In this document: positions 1 to 11,438 of the stretch, piece after piece
Layout of the letters: each line of letters opens with the position of its first letter
Numbering within the stretch: the first letter of the stretch is position 1
Assembly: GCA_036346255.1 (NCBI GenBank)
Contig: JAYEVH010000443.1
Location: 186,001 to 250,000 of the forward strand
Direction of reading: 5' to 3'
Length of the DNA stretch: 64,000 nt
From: Ampelocalamus luodianensis
Lineage: Eukaryota; Streptophyta; Magnoliopsida; Poales; Poaceae
The notes under the pieces: generated by a model
What the model saw: the letters and a program-made list of their open reading frames with translations, nothing else
Told to the model about the DNA's origin: nothing
The model's database searches: none
Translations under genes and position numbers: made by a program

Positions 1-853
1 CCCTCTAACTAGGTCATAAATCAACCTATACAGAGACTGCTATTTCTCGTCAGGATTCTGGACAGCAGATAATAAATCTATCATAACTTTTGACTCGAAA
101 GTCGGAATGAGGTGATCTTGGCGGCCACTGAAAGCTAAGAACAAGACCTAAAGAACTCTAGAAGGTGGACAACTCAAATTCTGCCTCTAAGATCACGAAA
201 CCGACCCCGCAACCTACTGGACAGATCTCACTTTCAGTTCGCAGCAATCTGTTCTAATCAAATACGAACCAAATCGCATCTACCACTAATCAAACAACGA
301 GGATCGGTATTCGTTACCCTTGCAGCAACCAGGAAGTCGCTGTTCAAACCCCATGAAGAACTCCTCCTTCCCCGATCCCTTCCTTTCACGCTTGGCGAGC
401 ACTCCCGCTGCTTCTCCCTTCGTCCACCGTCTTGGACAGCAGCTAGGAGGCACCACCAATGGAGGGAGGTGCTGGATCTTGGGGACAGGAGGGGAGGTGG
501 CTGCCTAGGGGAGAGGAGGGTGGCGGCTCAAGGGGAGGAGAGGAAGAGAGGTGCGGCCAAAAGGAGGAGGAGAGGGGAGGCGGCTAGGGTTTTGGGGAGG
601 TGGCACCTCCCCTATGGCCGGCCAGGCCTCATGGGCCAAGGCCCAGCCAGGCTGCGAGAAAACACAGAAACCCCTCTAAACTCCGATTAAACGTTTTCCA
701 AAAGAAACCTTCTACCGATTAATTGTTCTCTCCCGAAAATTAATTCTAGCACTATTGGAGAATTACACTAATTCTCTCTCAATTTGTATTGCCCTCTCAA
801 AAGAAACTCGGGATATTACAATCATATTAAGATTACAAGGAATGGCTATTACA
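1..853 (-). repeat. Partial 3' LTR (LTR-C) of gypsy element E1
   Basis: On the minus strand this begins TGTAATAGCC directly after a purine tract, as a 3' LTR should, and runs off the left edge of the window. It has the composition typical of grass gypsy LTRs: AT-rich ends around a GC-rich, gene-like block at about 430-650. It is not alignable by eye with LTR-B at 22966-27601, the LTR that lies 5' of the same gag-pol. The other terminus is outside the window, so identity as an LTR rests on the start motif and the adjacent polypurine tract. Confidence 0.55.
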
Positions 854-864
854 TTTTCCTTTCC
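854..864 (-). other. Polypurine tract (PPT) of E1
   Basis: On the minus strand this reads GGAAAGGAAAA and is followed immediately by TGTAATAGCC. A purine run abutting a TG-starting LTR is the usual plus-strand primer for LTR retrotransposon replication. It lies about 40 bases downstream of the integrase stop codon. Confidence 0.55.
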
Positions 865-905
865 ATTGCTTTGTTTAACCTTTCCTCTCTTGATTCGAAG
901 GCACT

Positions 906-2409
906 TCAGGTAGAAAGAAAAAGATTTGGATAATTAGCTCGTTTTTGATCTTCGCGTTCCCATGTTGCTTCATCTTCAGTATGGTTTCTCCATTGAACCT
1001 TGATGAATTTGATATTGCGATTTCGCGTCTTGCGTTCCTTCTCTTTGAGAATGCGAATCGGGTGTTCCCGATAAGAAAGATCGGGTTGCAAGTTAAGTTT
1101 TTCCAACTCAGTTGCTTCGGTTGGGACACGAAGACATTTCCTCAGTTGCGAAACATGGAAAACATCATGTACATCAGCAAGTGATGGTGGCAATTCTATT
1201 TGATAAGCCACCGGTCCCAACTTTGCTAGAATTCGGAATGGTCCGATATAGCGAGGTGCCAATTTGCCTTTGACTTGGAAACGATGCGTTCCTTTTATTG
1301 GAGAAACTTTGAGATAGACATGATCATCCACCTCAAAGCTCAACTCACGACGACGGCGGTCGGCATAGGACTTCTGGCAAGATTGAGCCGTTCGAAGTCG
1401 TTCGCGGATGACAAGAACTTGTTCTTCCGCATCTTCTACCAAGGTTGGACCATAAAATGGCCTTTCCTCGGCTTCGGACCAGTTCAAAGGTGTCCTACAA
1501 GCTCTTCCATACAATACCTTGAACGGTGACATTTGAATGCTTGATTGGAAACTATTGTTGTAGGAGAACTCCGCAAACGGTAAACATTTCTCCCAGTGCT
1601 TGCTATAGGACAGCACACAAGCCCGGAGAAGGTCTTCTAAAATTTGATTCACCCTTTCAGTTTGTCCATCTGTTTGCGGGTGGTAAGCGGAGCTGAAAGA
1701 TAGATTGGTCCCCATTGCTTTATGTAAGCACTTCCAGAAGTAAGATGTGAACTGAGGACCTCTATCCGAAATGATTACTTTTGGTACACCATGGAGACAA
1801 ACAATTCTAGAAATATAAAGCTCGGCTAACTTATCTCCGTGGTAGGTGGTCTTGACAGGAATAAAATGGGCAACCTTCGTCAGTCGATCGACAATTACCC
1901 AAATAGAATCAGACCCAATTTGAGTTTTTGGAAGGCCGGTGATAAAATCCATGCCAACTTCTTCCCATTTCCACTTGGGAATGGGCAGGGGTTGTAGAGT
2001 ACCTGCTGGTTTCAAATGCTCAACCTTGACTCTTTAACATACATCACACTCGGCAACGAATTGGGCGATTTGTCTCTTCATTTGGATCCACCAAAGATTT
2101 TTCTTTAGATCTTGGTACATCTTGGTACTACCCGGGTGAATAGAGAATTTGGAGTCATGAGCTTCCTTGAGAATTAGTTCTCTCAAAGCATGATCACAGG
2201 GCACCACCAACCGGTTTCCAAACCATAGGGTGCCTTGTGCATCTTCCTTGAAGCATTTGGCCTTGCCTTGTTTTACTTCTTCCCGGATCTGAGCTACTTC
2301 TGCGTCAGTCTTCTGGGCTTCTCTAATCTGGTCCTCCAGTGTAAAATTCACACTAAGGGCAGCAAGAGAACCTTCTTCAATTATCTCCAGATGCAGAGAT
2401 TGCATCGCA
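906..2409 (-). pseudogene. Ty3/gypsy integrase (3' part of E1 pol)
   Basis: One continuous minus-strand frame, about 500 codons, encoding the integrase part of a gypsy polyprotein. In order: the HHCC zinc-binding region (EAHDSKFSIHPG, then CDVC), the DDE core with D in IVDRLTK, D in IISDRGPQF and E in TDGQTERVNQ, a GPY/F-like segment (APRYIGPFRI), and a chromodomain-like tail (VQWRNHTEDEATWE). A single in-frame TAA at 2034-2036 sits just after CDVC where relatives have Gln, consistent with CAA to TAA. The stop codon is at 906-908. Translation begins upstream in the RNase H part at 18567-20013; the two halves are separated by solo LTR-A. Apart from the TAA the frame is open, so E1 is only moderately decayed here. 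Confidence 0.9.
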
Positions 2410-3982
2410 TGTGGGGACCCCGGTAATTATCTCCATAAGACCGAGATTAGACAAGGTCTTAGGGACATAATTACGGGTCTCCGGTAAATGAATTCCAATT
2501 TAACTCTATCCAAGTGAGAGGCTTAGCTGAATACTAGAGCCTCAATGATCATGCGCGCTGCTCCCTTGCGAGCGCTACATGATTGTCGATTCTCCCTCGA
2601 TTCGAAGCACTACACTTAGTGAGTTAAATGGGAATTCATCAACAACGCGTATGACATATATTGGCTCCCAAGATCAACGACCAATATACTCATACCCTCA
2701 TCCAACGTTGATTACATCCATACAACGCATACAACAAGAGATTAAAAAGACATACTGCATAATAGTTAAAGTCTACAGCTTATTACATACGGTCGACCGG
2801 CCAAATTCAAGTAAAGTACCAAGTAGCAGCGGAAGTAAATAGATAAAGCAAAAGGCCAACAGTGGTATGCCCATCACCCATCGGCAACCGACTGGGGGTT
2901 AAATGGTAGCACACTACTCATTAGTGTCACCCAAGTCAACACTAGCGAGATCGTCATACTCGTAATCTTCCTCACCTGAAAAGGCCGACAAACATCCGTG
3001 AGTACAAGTGTACTGCAAGTCTTACACAAATAAAAATAGTTATGCATAAGGGTCATTCAAAGGATGACTCATATTGGTTTAGTTTTGCGAAAGAGACGCA
3101 ACAATTAACATCCTACACATACTAGTTTTTCATGTGCCCATTTAAAAATCAGATTTGAAGTAGAAGTAAAACATGTAGTAAAGCATTTCAGTAATAAACA
3201 ATTGAATCATACAAAGACCAAAGTGGCAGCCCACCTTGATGTACTAAACACATGAACATCCCGTTCATGACGAATACCAAGTTCAACCACAATTTTAATT
3301 AAAAGTCTAACAATAAGCAGCCACAAATTTCAAGCGGTCGTCCATAACCGTGGACACGGCTATTCGAATAGATTTACACCCTGCAGGGGTGTACTACTTT
3401 ACCCACATGAAAGATCTAGACCCGTCATTATGCGGTAATGGAGTTTTGGTGATTAATGATAAATCTAATTGGGAGACTAACACTTTATTGATATACATAT
3501 TGTGTAGTCTTATTTGGATATAAAGGTGAAAATTATGAAGGCATGCAAGTGATTAAGTGATTAATGACAAATGCACTTGTGAGACTAACACTCCTATTGT
3601 TATATCAAGTTTAGTCTCAGCTTGGATATAAAAGCAAAAATCCAAACAGGTATGTATTCATTAATGACAAATCTATTTGTGAGACTAACAATTCTATTGA
3701 TTATCTATTGTTTAGTCTCGTTTGGATATAAAGATGAAAATACAAGAGGTATGCATTCTACTTCTTCTTATTATATCTTGTTGCATTCTCGGATCCAAAA
3801 TATAGGTTAAACTCCACCAAAAGCTTAACTTGGATATGTGCATATGTTTCCATTACACATTTGTGTATGCACACATTTAGGGGGAGTCCATTCTATATTT
3901 TGAAGTTTCATTAATATTGATCCATATTATCTTTCCACGTATATTAAGGATCTTTACTTTGAAACATATCCTTGAATATATT

Positions 3983-4256
3983 TAACTTGTGTAGTTAGTA
4001 TATTCATATGAGTATATGAGAACATATGAAACTTGTGTAGTTCATGGATGTTCATATATCCTTGAATATATTTAACTTTCGTAGTTAATATATTCATATG
4101 AGTATATACAACTTGTGTAGTTTGTATACACTCATATTCAGTATATACAACTTGTGTAGTTCGTATATACTCATGGTATATATAACTTGTGTAGTTCATA
4201 TATACTTATATGTGAGTATATATATATAACTTGTGTAGTTTATATATACTCATGTT
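3983..4256 (+). repeat. AT-rich tandem repeat in E2 LTR
   Basis: About seven degenerate copies of a core AACTTGTGTAGTT separated by TATATACTCAT-like sequence, spacing roughly 30-40 bases. The same array is present in the 3' LTR at about 12017-12289. It lies in the U3 part, far upstream of the TATA box. No function is evident. Confidence 0.8.
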
Positions 4257-5357
4257 TATCTATATTCAATTATTTGAGATTGCATTGTGGGACTAACATG
4301 TGTACTAAGATGTTTGAAGGCTTAGTCCCAATTCATGGATGGCGACATGGTAAGGGAAATGCATGACAATAGAGGGATCATGACTAATAGCTTGATAGCA
4401 TGGTTTTTGGATCAAGTTAGGATCATGCATGCATTTGAATTTGAGTTTTGGAAACTCTAAGTGCTTTTGTCGAAATCGGATGAACCGACGTGTTATGGGC
4501 GGTTCGGCCGCCGCGTTCGACCGGATCTTGGTGCGGTATGACCGCACATCGGTCATTCCGATTTCTAGTTGGCGGTTGCATAAAACCGAACCGATGCATT
4601 TTAGCTCGAGCTCTCTCGAAAATCGGTCGCATCGCATTTGAAGAACGGTTGTCTCGCGATGCGGTTGTACCAATTTTGTATGGCGGTATGAATTTTCCGA
4701 GAGCATGTTGTTTGGCAGTTTGGAAACCCCGCAATCGGTAGTACCGCTTCTTCCATGCGATGCGATCGGACCAAGCGGTAGTACCGCAATTTGGTTGGCG
4801 GTTGTACCGGTCCGAGTTTTCAACGACTTATTTAGAAGCATTTTGCATGTATATCTTGGTAATTAATGTTAATCATTATGGGACTAACATTTTCCATGAG
4901 TTGGATGAATAGGTTATGTTCGAGGGTAATGAAGACTTGGATGGCATCATGAGTTGATCGTCATCAAGTAAAAGTTCAAGAAGAGGATGCATCATGTGTT
5001 AATGCATATCAAGATCTCAAAGAGAGATGATCATGAGTTGATCATCAAGTCAAGAGAAGACTCATCATGTGTTGATTGAGGTCAAGTAAAGAATGCATCA
5101 TGGGTTGATGCATGTCAAGATGATGACTCGGACTTGAAGTGAAGATGTGCGTCATCAACCTTTAAGAAGATGCTCAAGGCAAAGGTATGACTAGCTAGGG
5201 CTAAGGATGTGTTCCTAGTCTTTACCGGTCTTGGTGTTTGGTTAGAAGACCGGATTGCTAGTATAGGTTGCCGTACTATTAAGAGGGGTCTTGTCTAGTA
5301 GCTTGAGTCTCATCATGTGTTAATAACTCAATCTCACTTGCTCTAGCTCACTCTAAC

Positions 5358-5550
5358 ATGTAGCCTGTATTTGCGAATGTGTTTTGCAAATAGTTGAGGC
5401 TCATGGATAATCCTTGTAGCATGTGACTATACTTTGCAAATGTGTTTTGCAAATGGTTGAAGTCCATGTACCTACTCCTTGTGGCATGATCTAAGTTTGC
5501 AAATGTGTTTTGCAAATTGTTGGGATTCATGTATCTTCCCTTGGCATGGT
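5358..5550 (+). repeat. ~70 bp repeat with TTTGCAAA palindromes
   Basis: Three copies of a unit of about 70 bases, each holding a pair of TTTGCAAA/TTTTGCAAA words around ATGTG, followed by a variable GTTGNNNTTCATG segment. The 3' LTR carries the same array at about 13390-13585. Confidence 0.75.
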
Positions 5551-5770
5551 CTAAGATTGCTTGTTGCTATCATTTGGACTTAGACCATGGTAGTGGCTCT
5601 TTGAAATTGTGCTTTTTGATTTGATAAAATGTGTTTGAGATCAAATCAAATAGGTGGGTTGTGTAGCCCACTGAATAAGCTTTCAATAGAGTCCAAGGTC
5701 ACTCAATTCCGACATCGGAGTCAAAGTTATGACCTTTTACCGAGTGTAAATGCTGTGCTGATTTTGAGCT

Positions 5771-5920
5771 GCGGTACGACCGCCATGTAAAGAGCGGTAT
5801 GACCGCCCAGAACGGTTGTACCGGCCCTTGTGAGGGCGGTACGACCGCAAATGGCTGTAACGGCTAGTTTTTGGTTGTTTCGTCTCCAAACGGCTAGTTT
5901 TGGTGTAGGGGCTATAAATA
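5771..5920 (+). promoter_or_regulatory. E2 5' LTR promoter: dyad cluster and TATA box
   Basis: Four dyads of form CGGT-N3-ACCG lie in 80 bases: 5771-5783, 5794-5806, 5812-5823 and 5836-5848. About 65 bases further is CTATAAATA (5912-5920), followed by a pyrimidine-rich CCCCTTT. The spacing suggests an upstream activator array and core promoter, with transcription starting around 5940-5950. Palindromic LTR motifs are reported for Sireviruses; the activator role here is inference. Confidence 0.6.
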
Positions 5921-6802
5921 CCCCTTTGGCGGTTGAGAGACAACCTTGACATCCCATTTCACTCTCTTGAGCTAGTGTGAGCTTCTCCACTCAATTGTGC
6001 ATGTGTTGCACCTTGTGAGCAAGGAGAGAGGTCTCTAGTTGCATGTGTTGCATCTAGAGGTGGATTTTGTATCCACTTGAGCTTGTGCATTCGTTGCATG
6101 TGGTGAGAGTCAAGCAAGGGGCTTGGCTTATTACTCTTGGTGTTTGCCGACACCTAGACGGCGTGGAGGTGTTGTGCGTCGGTGATCTTCTCAAGTGAAG
6201 CTTGTGAGAAGACCCGGGCGATTTGTGAGTGGCTTGGTGCTCGCCATCTCCGGAGCGGAGTAAGAGCAACCCTAGTGGATCGAGGTGATAAGTTCAAGTT
6301 GGAGTCGGTTCAAGCGGTTGAACTCACTTAGAGGTGTTGGTTCGGTTGGAACCGGTCCAAGTTGTTTGGACTTACCTCGGAGGTGTTGCCTCGCGTTTTG
6401 GAGCCGATCCAAAGGTTGAACTTACCTCAACGTGGATTAGGGGAGACCGGCAAGTCTTCGATCACCACGGGAAAAATATCGCCGTGTCAATTGTGGTTTG
6501 CTTTCTTGAGCTTTACCTTATTGCAATTTACATTCATTGTATAATTGCTTATCTATTTAATTGCTATCATGTATGTGCTTGATTGATCATATCATTAGTT
6601 GAAAGCTTACAAGTTCATGCTCTATTGATTATTATCTTTATACTTGTATTGTTGGAGCACTTAGTTGAGACTAGTGATTTTAGGTCTTAATTGTGCAAAA
6701 CCGTATTAATATTAACTTCCGCATTAGAAATCGGTTTTAGTGCATAAAAGTTTTAAAACGCCTATTCACCCCCCCTCTAGTCGGCCTACTCGATCTTACA
6801 AG

Positions 6803-6814
6803 TGGTATCAGAGC
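6803..6814 (+). other. Primer-binding site of E2 (tRNA-Met initiator)
   Basis: TGGTATCAGAGC, the standard complement of the 3' end of plant initiator tRNA-Met, two bases after the 5' LTR end. It marks minus-strand DNA synthesis priming and fixes the LTR boundary and orientation. Confidence 0.93.
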
Positions 6815-6857
6815 TTGCTTTCTCATTTATTAGACTTAACCGTCTAGAGAGTAAAGG

Positions 6858-8638
6858 ATGGCGACTAGAGATTTTATGCACCTAGGTGAATCACCTCAAT
6901 TTGATGGCACAAATTATGCACACTGGAAAATCCGCATGTCATGTTATTTTAAGGCCATGGGCCTAAATATATGGCGGATTGTAGATGTCGGCTTTTCTCC
7001 TCCATTGGATAGGCTTGATCCAACAATTGAGGAAGAGAAATGCTTACATCTCGACGCTCAAGCAATTAACGCTTTATTTAGTACTTTGAGTGTAGATGTG
7101 TTTGATGCCATATGCGATCACGAGAACGTCCATGAGATGTGGACCCATCTTCAAGAATATTATGAAAGGTCCACTTCCACAAGTGATGATTGCATACAAG
7201 AATGGATGTCGGGAGAAGAATGCTCAATTGCTAGCTCCGACGATGATGAGACATCAACTCCATCCACTTCGCCTCATTACTTTATGGCTAAAGGTAATAA
7301 GAAGGTAAATAATTATGATGATAATAATCCTTCTAATGATGAGTTGATGGATATGCTAGAAGAGCTTAATGAATATATAGGAGAAGAGAAATCTAAATAC
7401 AAAGTTTTGAAGAAAGAACATGTCTTACTTCAAAACAATTATGATGTTCTAAAAGATGAACATGAAAAGCTCCTCCTAAATGAATATACTAGCTCCAAGG
7501 TGGATATAGGTGTAACATGCAATTTAATAGATGATTTGCCATGCATGGCTCCTATTCTTGCAATTCATCTAAAGCTAACATATCCACATCTTGTGATGAT
7601 TTAATTGACATGCCTTGTAGCACTTGTGAAAATGCGTCTATTTCTTCTATGCTTGTTGAAACTAATCTTGTAGAGGAAAACAAAAGACTCAAGGCCCAAG
7701 TCACAAATTTGAAAAATGACTTTGATAGAAGTTACAAGGGAAAATCCACTCTTGATGATATTTTGAGCAAGCAACAAAGATCAAATGACAAGAGTGGAAT
7801 TGGCTTCACTCCCATGAAGAAAAGGGAAAATAGCAAGACAAAGCACAATGCAAGACACACGAAGAATGTCAAGTGTTTTGATTGTCATCAAAAGGGTCAC
7901 CTCTCCTCAAAATGTCCAAATAAAGAAGATAACAAGAGAGGACTTGGCTTCATCGAAATGAAAAAGGTGAAGTTCATCCCAAAGCAAAAAGGAAAGAAAT
8001 ACTCAAATATCAAATGCTTTGGATGTTATGAAAAGGGACACATTGCTTCCGTGTGCCCTAACAAGGTAAATGATTTAAATGATATACCTTGTTGCTCTAA
8101 ATTAAATGCTTCAATTTCCTCTATGTCTTGTGAGACTAATCTTGTAGAGGAAAGTAAAAGGATCAAGGATATCAAATGCTTTGATTGCAATGAGAAGGGT
8201 CACTTTTCCTCCAAGTGCCCTATCAAGAAAATGGACAAGAGAGGACTTGGTCTCACCGCCAAGAATAAGGTGAAGAGTCACCCAAAGCAAAATGGAGATA
8301 AATTCAAAATTATCAAGTGCTTTGGATGCAAGAAGTTTGGACACATAGCCTCGGTGTGTCCAAATCAAAAGGATGTCAAGCCAAGACATTCAATGAAGAG
8401 GCAAGACGGCAATGAGCAAGAAAAGAAGACATCAAGGGAAGCAAAGCCCTACTTGCTACAAATTGGGAGAAAGGACATTTTAGTAAGGAATGTCCCAAAG
8501 GTATCTCTCCTAAGCCAATTATTTATAATGATCATTATGTGCTTAGGAAGGATAAGAATGGCAATGTGTTTGCTAGAATTGTTAGTTCACCTAAGACTAT
8601 TATTAGAAGGGCTATTTGGGTGCCCAAAAGTATTGTGA
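6858..8638 (+). pseudogene. Copia-type gag with CCHC zinc knuckles, internally deleted
   Basis: Nucleocapsid/capsid frame of E2. It starts at ATG 6858, 44 bases after the primer site. The N-terminus holds the FDGTNYAHWKIRM motif of UBN2-type copia gags and a WTHLQEYYERS helix. From about residue 105 it jumps to an acidic linker (ASSDDDETST), so most of the UBN2 helical region expected in this family is missing. A one-base shift around 7540-7600 moves the reading to a second frame (7541-8638) with a coiled-coil-like stretch and four CCHC knuckles: CFDCHQKGHLSSKC, CFGCYEKGHIASVC, CFDCNEKGHFSSKC and CFGCKKFGHIASVC. A fifth knuckle at about 8454-8500 is broken by a further one-base shift. No protease or pol follows. 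Confidence 0.85.
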
Positions 8639-8639
8639 C

Positions 8640-9957
8640 TAACATTCATGGACCCAACCAAGTATTGGGTACCAAACGCGCTTAAATACTTAATAGGTAC
8701 TTAGAGATGCATTGGAGGTTTGACTCACACATAAAGAGGTAGAATTCACCATATGCAAAATCGGAGCCAAGCTTAAGGATGATCAAGTCATATCATAAGC
8801 CAATGCTATTTCGGTAACAAGTACTTACATTGAAGTATCTAGACCCTTTACCTTGTGTAGGTTGCATTTCATGAAAATATTATAAAAAGGGTTATTCTTG
8901 CTCTTGCGCTTAATCGTGATTATTCAAATCTTGAGCAAGATGGTTGTGGCACATTAAGGGGGAGTGCTAAGTAATGATCATGTATATCACATCCCTATGT
9001 GTGCCCAAATTAATTAAGTGCTAATAATGTTTTTCAAAATTAAGCCATTAAGCCAAAAGTCAAAAATTTGAAATTATAAGTATATCCTTTAAAAAATTAG
9101 TTGCAAAATATATACAAATGCATTTCAATGGTTTACCAAAGGTTTTGGCTTAAGAAAAAGCTATTTTAAATGAAAATGAGTTTCTACCCAAAATTCTAGA
9201 TCATAGAATCTTGTTTTTGACATAAACTAGATTTTTGTGTAAAATCTATTATAAAAGGAATTTGATCTTCGTCTCAAAAGGAAAATCCTAGAGTTGGTTA
9301 TTCTAAACACTTTTCGTATTCAAATGATTTCCAAAAGACCAACTCATCAAAAGTTATTTGATTTTGAAACTCGTCCAAAATACTAGTTTGACCTAAGTGG
9401 TCACTTTCTAGCACTTAAGTGAGTTTAGCTATTTGAGCCTAAATTATTCACATGAATAGGTCCATAATGGTATTCATGACTCATACACAAAATTGGATGC
9501 TCAAAATTTCTTCATTTGCTCAATTTGGATCTTTTATGAAAAGTCTTGAAAATGCAATTTCATTTCCAAAATAAAAGCTTAATTCATAAAAACTATTTGA
9601 TAATTGGTTTTCTAAAGGCTAGATAAGTTGGAAATGCTCCAAATATCTTTATTTGGATGTTTGTGTGAAAGTTTGGAGCAAAATACAACTATTCCCAAAA
9701 TTCCCTGATCAATCCTTGAAGTCCCAGGAAAATCGGAACTACCGGCGGTCTAACCACGGTACTACCGCTGTGCGGTACTACCGGTCCTTGACCTACGGTA
9801 CTACCGATTATTGTGACAAAACAACCAATCTCACTTTTTTCAATTCTAAATCTATTGTGGTTGTTTCCCAAAGTTAATTTGATCTGTGGTATCCTTGCTA
9901 GCTACTCTCAAATACTTTTTGACTCTATATGCCATTTTGATCTCATTGTGATATATT
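8640..9957 (+). other. E2 interior, no gene seen
   Basis: AT-rich, with stops in all frames. A polypurine-like AAGGGGGAG occurs near 8957. Three CGGTACTACCG dyads (9757-9767, 9773-9783, 9796-9806) and a weaker one at 9734-9744 repeat the LTR motif found upstream of the TATA box. In an autonomous relative pol would lie here; no remnant of it is recognisable. Confidence 0.7.
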
Positions 9958-10690
9958 TATCATTCAAATGGTATTCTTTCAAGTGGTAGCTCCTATTGAT
10001 CTTCTTTGACCTCGGCATGAGAATCATATGTGTTTGATTCAAGTGGTATCCTTGTTTTTACAAGTGGTACTATTTTAAGTGATATCATCTTGTCCTTACA
10101 AGTGGTATTCTCAATTGATATCATCGTACTCCTTCATGTTGTATCTTTTAAGTGGTATCTCTTGTTCTCATTCACAAGTGGTATCTAACTCTTTTCATGC
10201 CGATCAATTCTTTGCTTACCAAGCTCTCCCCGATACCTAATCACTTCTTATCCATGTGATCTCTCCGATACCTCAAATTTCTTGATATTGTTTTTCAAGA
10301 GGTATCTTATCCAAGTGGTTTCTCTGATACCCGATATCTTTTCAAGTCTTATCTCTTCAAGAGATATATCTCAATTGTAACAAGTGGTATCATCTTCTCT
10401 CAAGTGGTTTTTCTCTCTATCTCTTCTCTCTATGCTTTCATTGAAGATCTTAAAAAGAGAAGTTCAAGCACCTTGAGAATGCAAGACCTGTCGACGCATG
10501 TTTTCCACAAGTGGTATCAACATATGGATTTACAAGTATTATCTACAAGTGAAATCTACAAGTGGCGTCGTCGACTTATAGTATTCACAAATGGAGTTTA
10601 AAGAATATCTTTCAACAAGTGGTATCTACAAGAAGTCTCTACAAGTGGTATCTACTAGATTTGTTCAAGGATTACCTTACAAGTGGATAC
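9958..10690 (+). repeat. Array of primer-site-like AAGTGGTATC motifs
   Basis: At least ten exact AAGTGGTA words, most extending to ACAAGTGGTATC, lie irregularly spaced here, for example near 9981, 10041, 10062, 10099, 10150, 10177, 10381, 10508, 10617 and 10642, with many degenerate copies between. The same word surrounds the true primer site (TTACAAGTGGTATCAGAGC at 6797-6814). The surrounding sequence is otherwise simple and non-coding. Confidence 0.8.
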
Positions 10691-11438
10691 ACATAAAGAA
10701 AAAGGGGAAAATTGCCTTTGTGTGTCAAAAGCAAAGACAATTGGATAAAAAAGGCTTTTGTGTGTCAAAAGCTAAGAGGGAGATAAATTGGACAAAGAAA
10801 TCCTTTGTGTGTTAAAGGAGTGGAACCTTTGTGTAAGGGGGAGTTTTCCCAAAATCTTTTGAAAAGCTTTATTGAAAACCGCTTTGAATTTCAAAATGGG
10901 TAATCTATTATATGGGAAAACTAGTTTGTACAAACTCCTTTTGGCCTCGTTTTGATTCTTCGTGTTTATGCCAAAAGAGGAGAAAGTTTATTTGATCAAT
11001 TCATTTGGATTCTCTCTTGCGAGTTCACCCTATCTTATGATTAGTCCAAAAGTGGGAGAATGCTTTTGGAAAACATAAAAGGAAAAAGTTTAGGGAGAAT
11101 GTTTTCACCTTCTCTTTTGTAGAGTTAAAAAGGGAGAGAATATTTGGAAAAATGTCTCAATGCTCTTTGTATCATGAATTCTTTTGCCTAGCTCTCTTTT
11201 GGCTTAAGATTTGTTTTGGATTTTTGGTGTTTAATGCCAAAAGGGGGAGAATTTGTATGAGCTACATTTGGATGTTCTTATTTGATATCTCTTGTGATGC
11301 CTTAAGTGGGAGAATTCTTTCTCTAAGTTTTGTGCATACATATAGTCAAATATGCTTTCTTTCTTATCATATGTTGACTTATATCCAAATGTTGCTATTA
11401 ATGATGGATTTGTCATCAATCACCAAAAAGGGGGAGAT
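10691..11438 (+). repeat. Polypurine-tract-like motif array and terminal PPT of E2
   Basis: Variants of CCAAAAGGGGGAGAA recur at about 10835-10843, 10971-10986, 11046-11062, 11127-11141, 11236-11252 and 11303-11315. The terminal copy at 11425-11437 lies directly before the 3' LTR and is the functional PPT candidate. Multiple upstream PPT copies are a reported Sirevirus feature. No coding frame of note is present. Confidence 0.75.

Larger units (their letters stand above)
3408..6800 (+). repeat. 5' LTR of E2
   Basis: 3,393 bases, TG...CA bounded, ending one base before the primer-site spacer. It contains three sets of short internal repeats (3983-4256, 4940-5160, 5358-5550), dyad-motif clusters at about 4531-4811 and 5771-5848, and a TATA box at 5912-5920. 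Differences from the 3' LTR are mostly one-base indels at CNG sites plus a few substitutions. Confidence 0.9.

Noticed and set aside
4305..4841. 178-codon minus-strand frame in the E2 LTR
   Set aside because: Not preserved in the near-identical 3' LTR, where small indels break it; it is a by-product of the dyad-rich LTR sequence.
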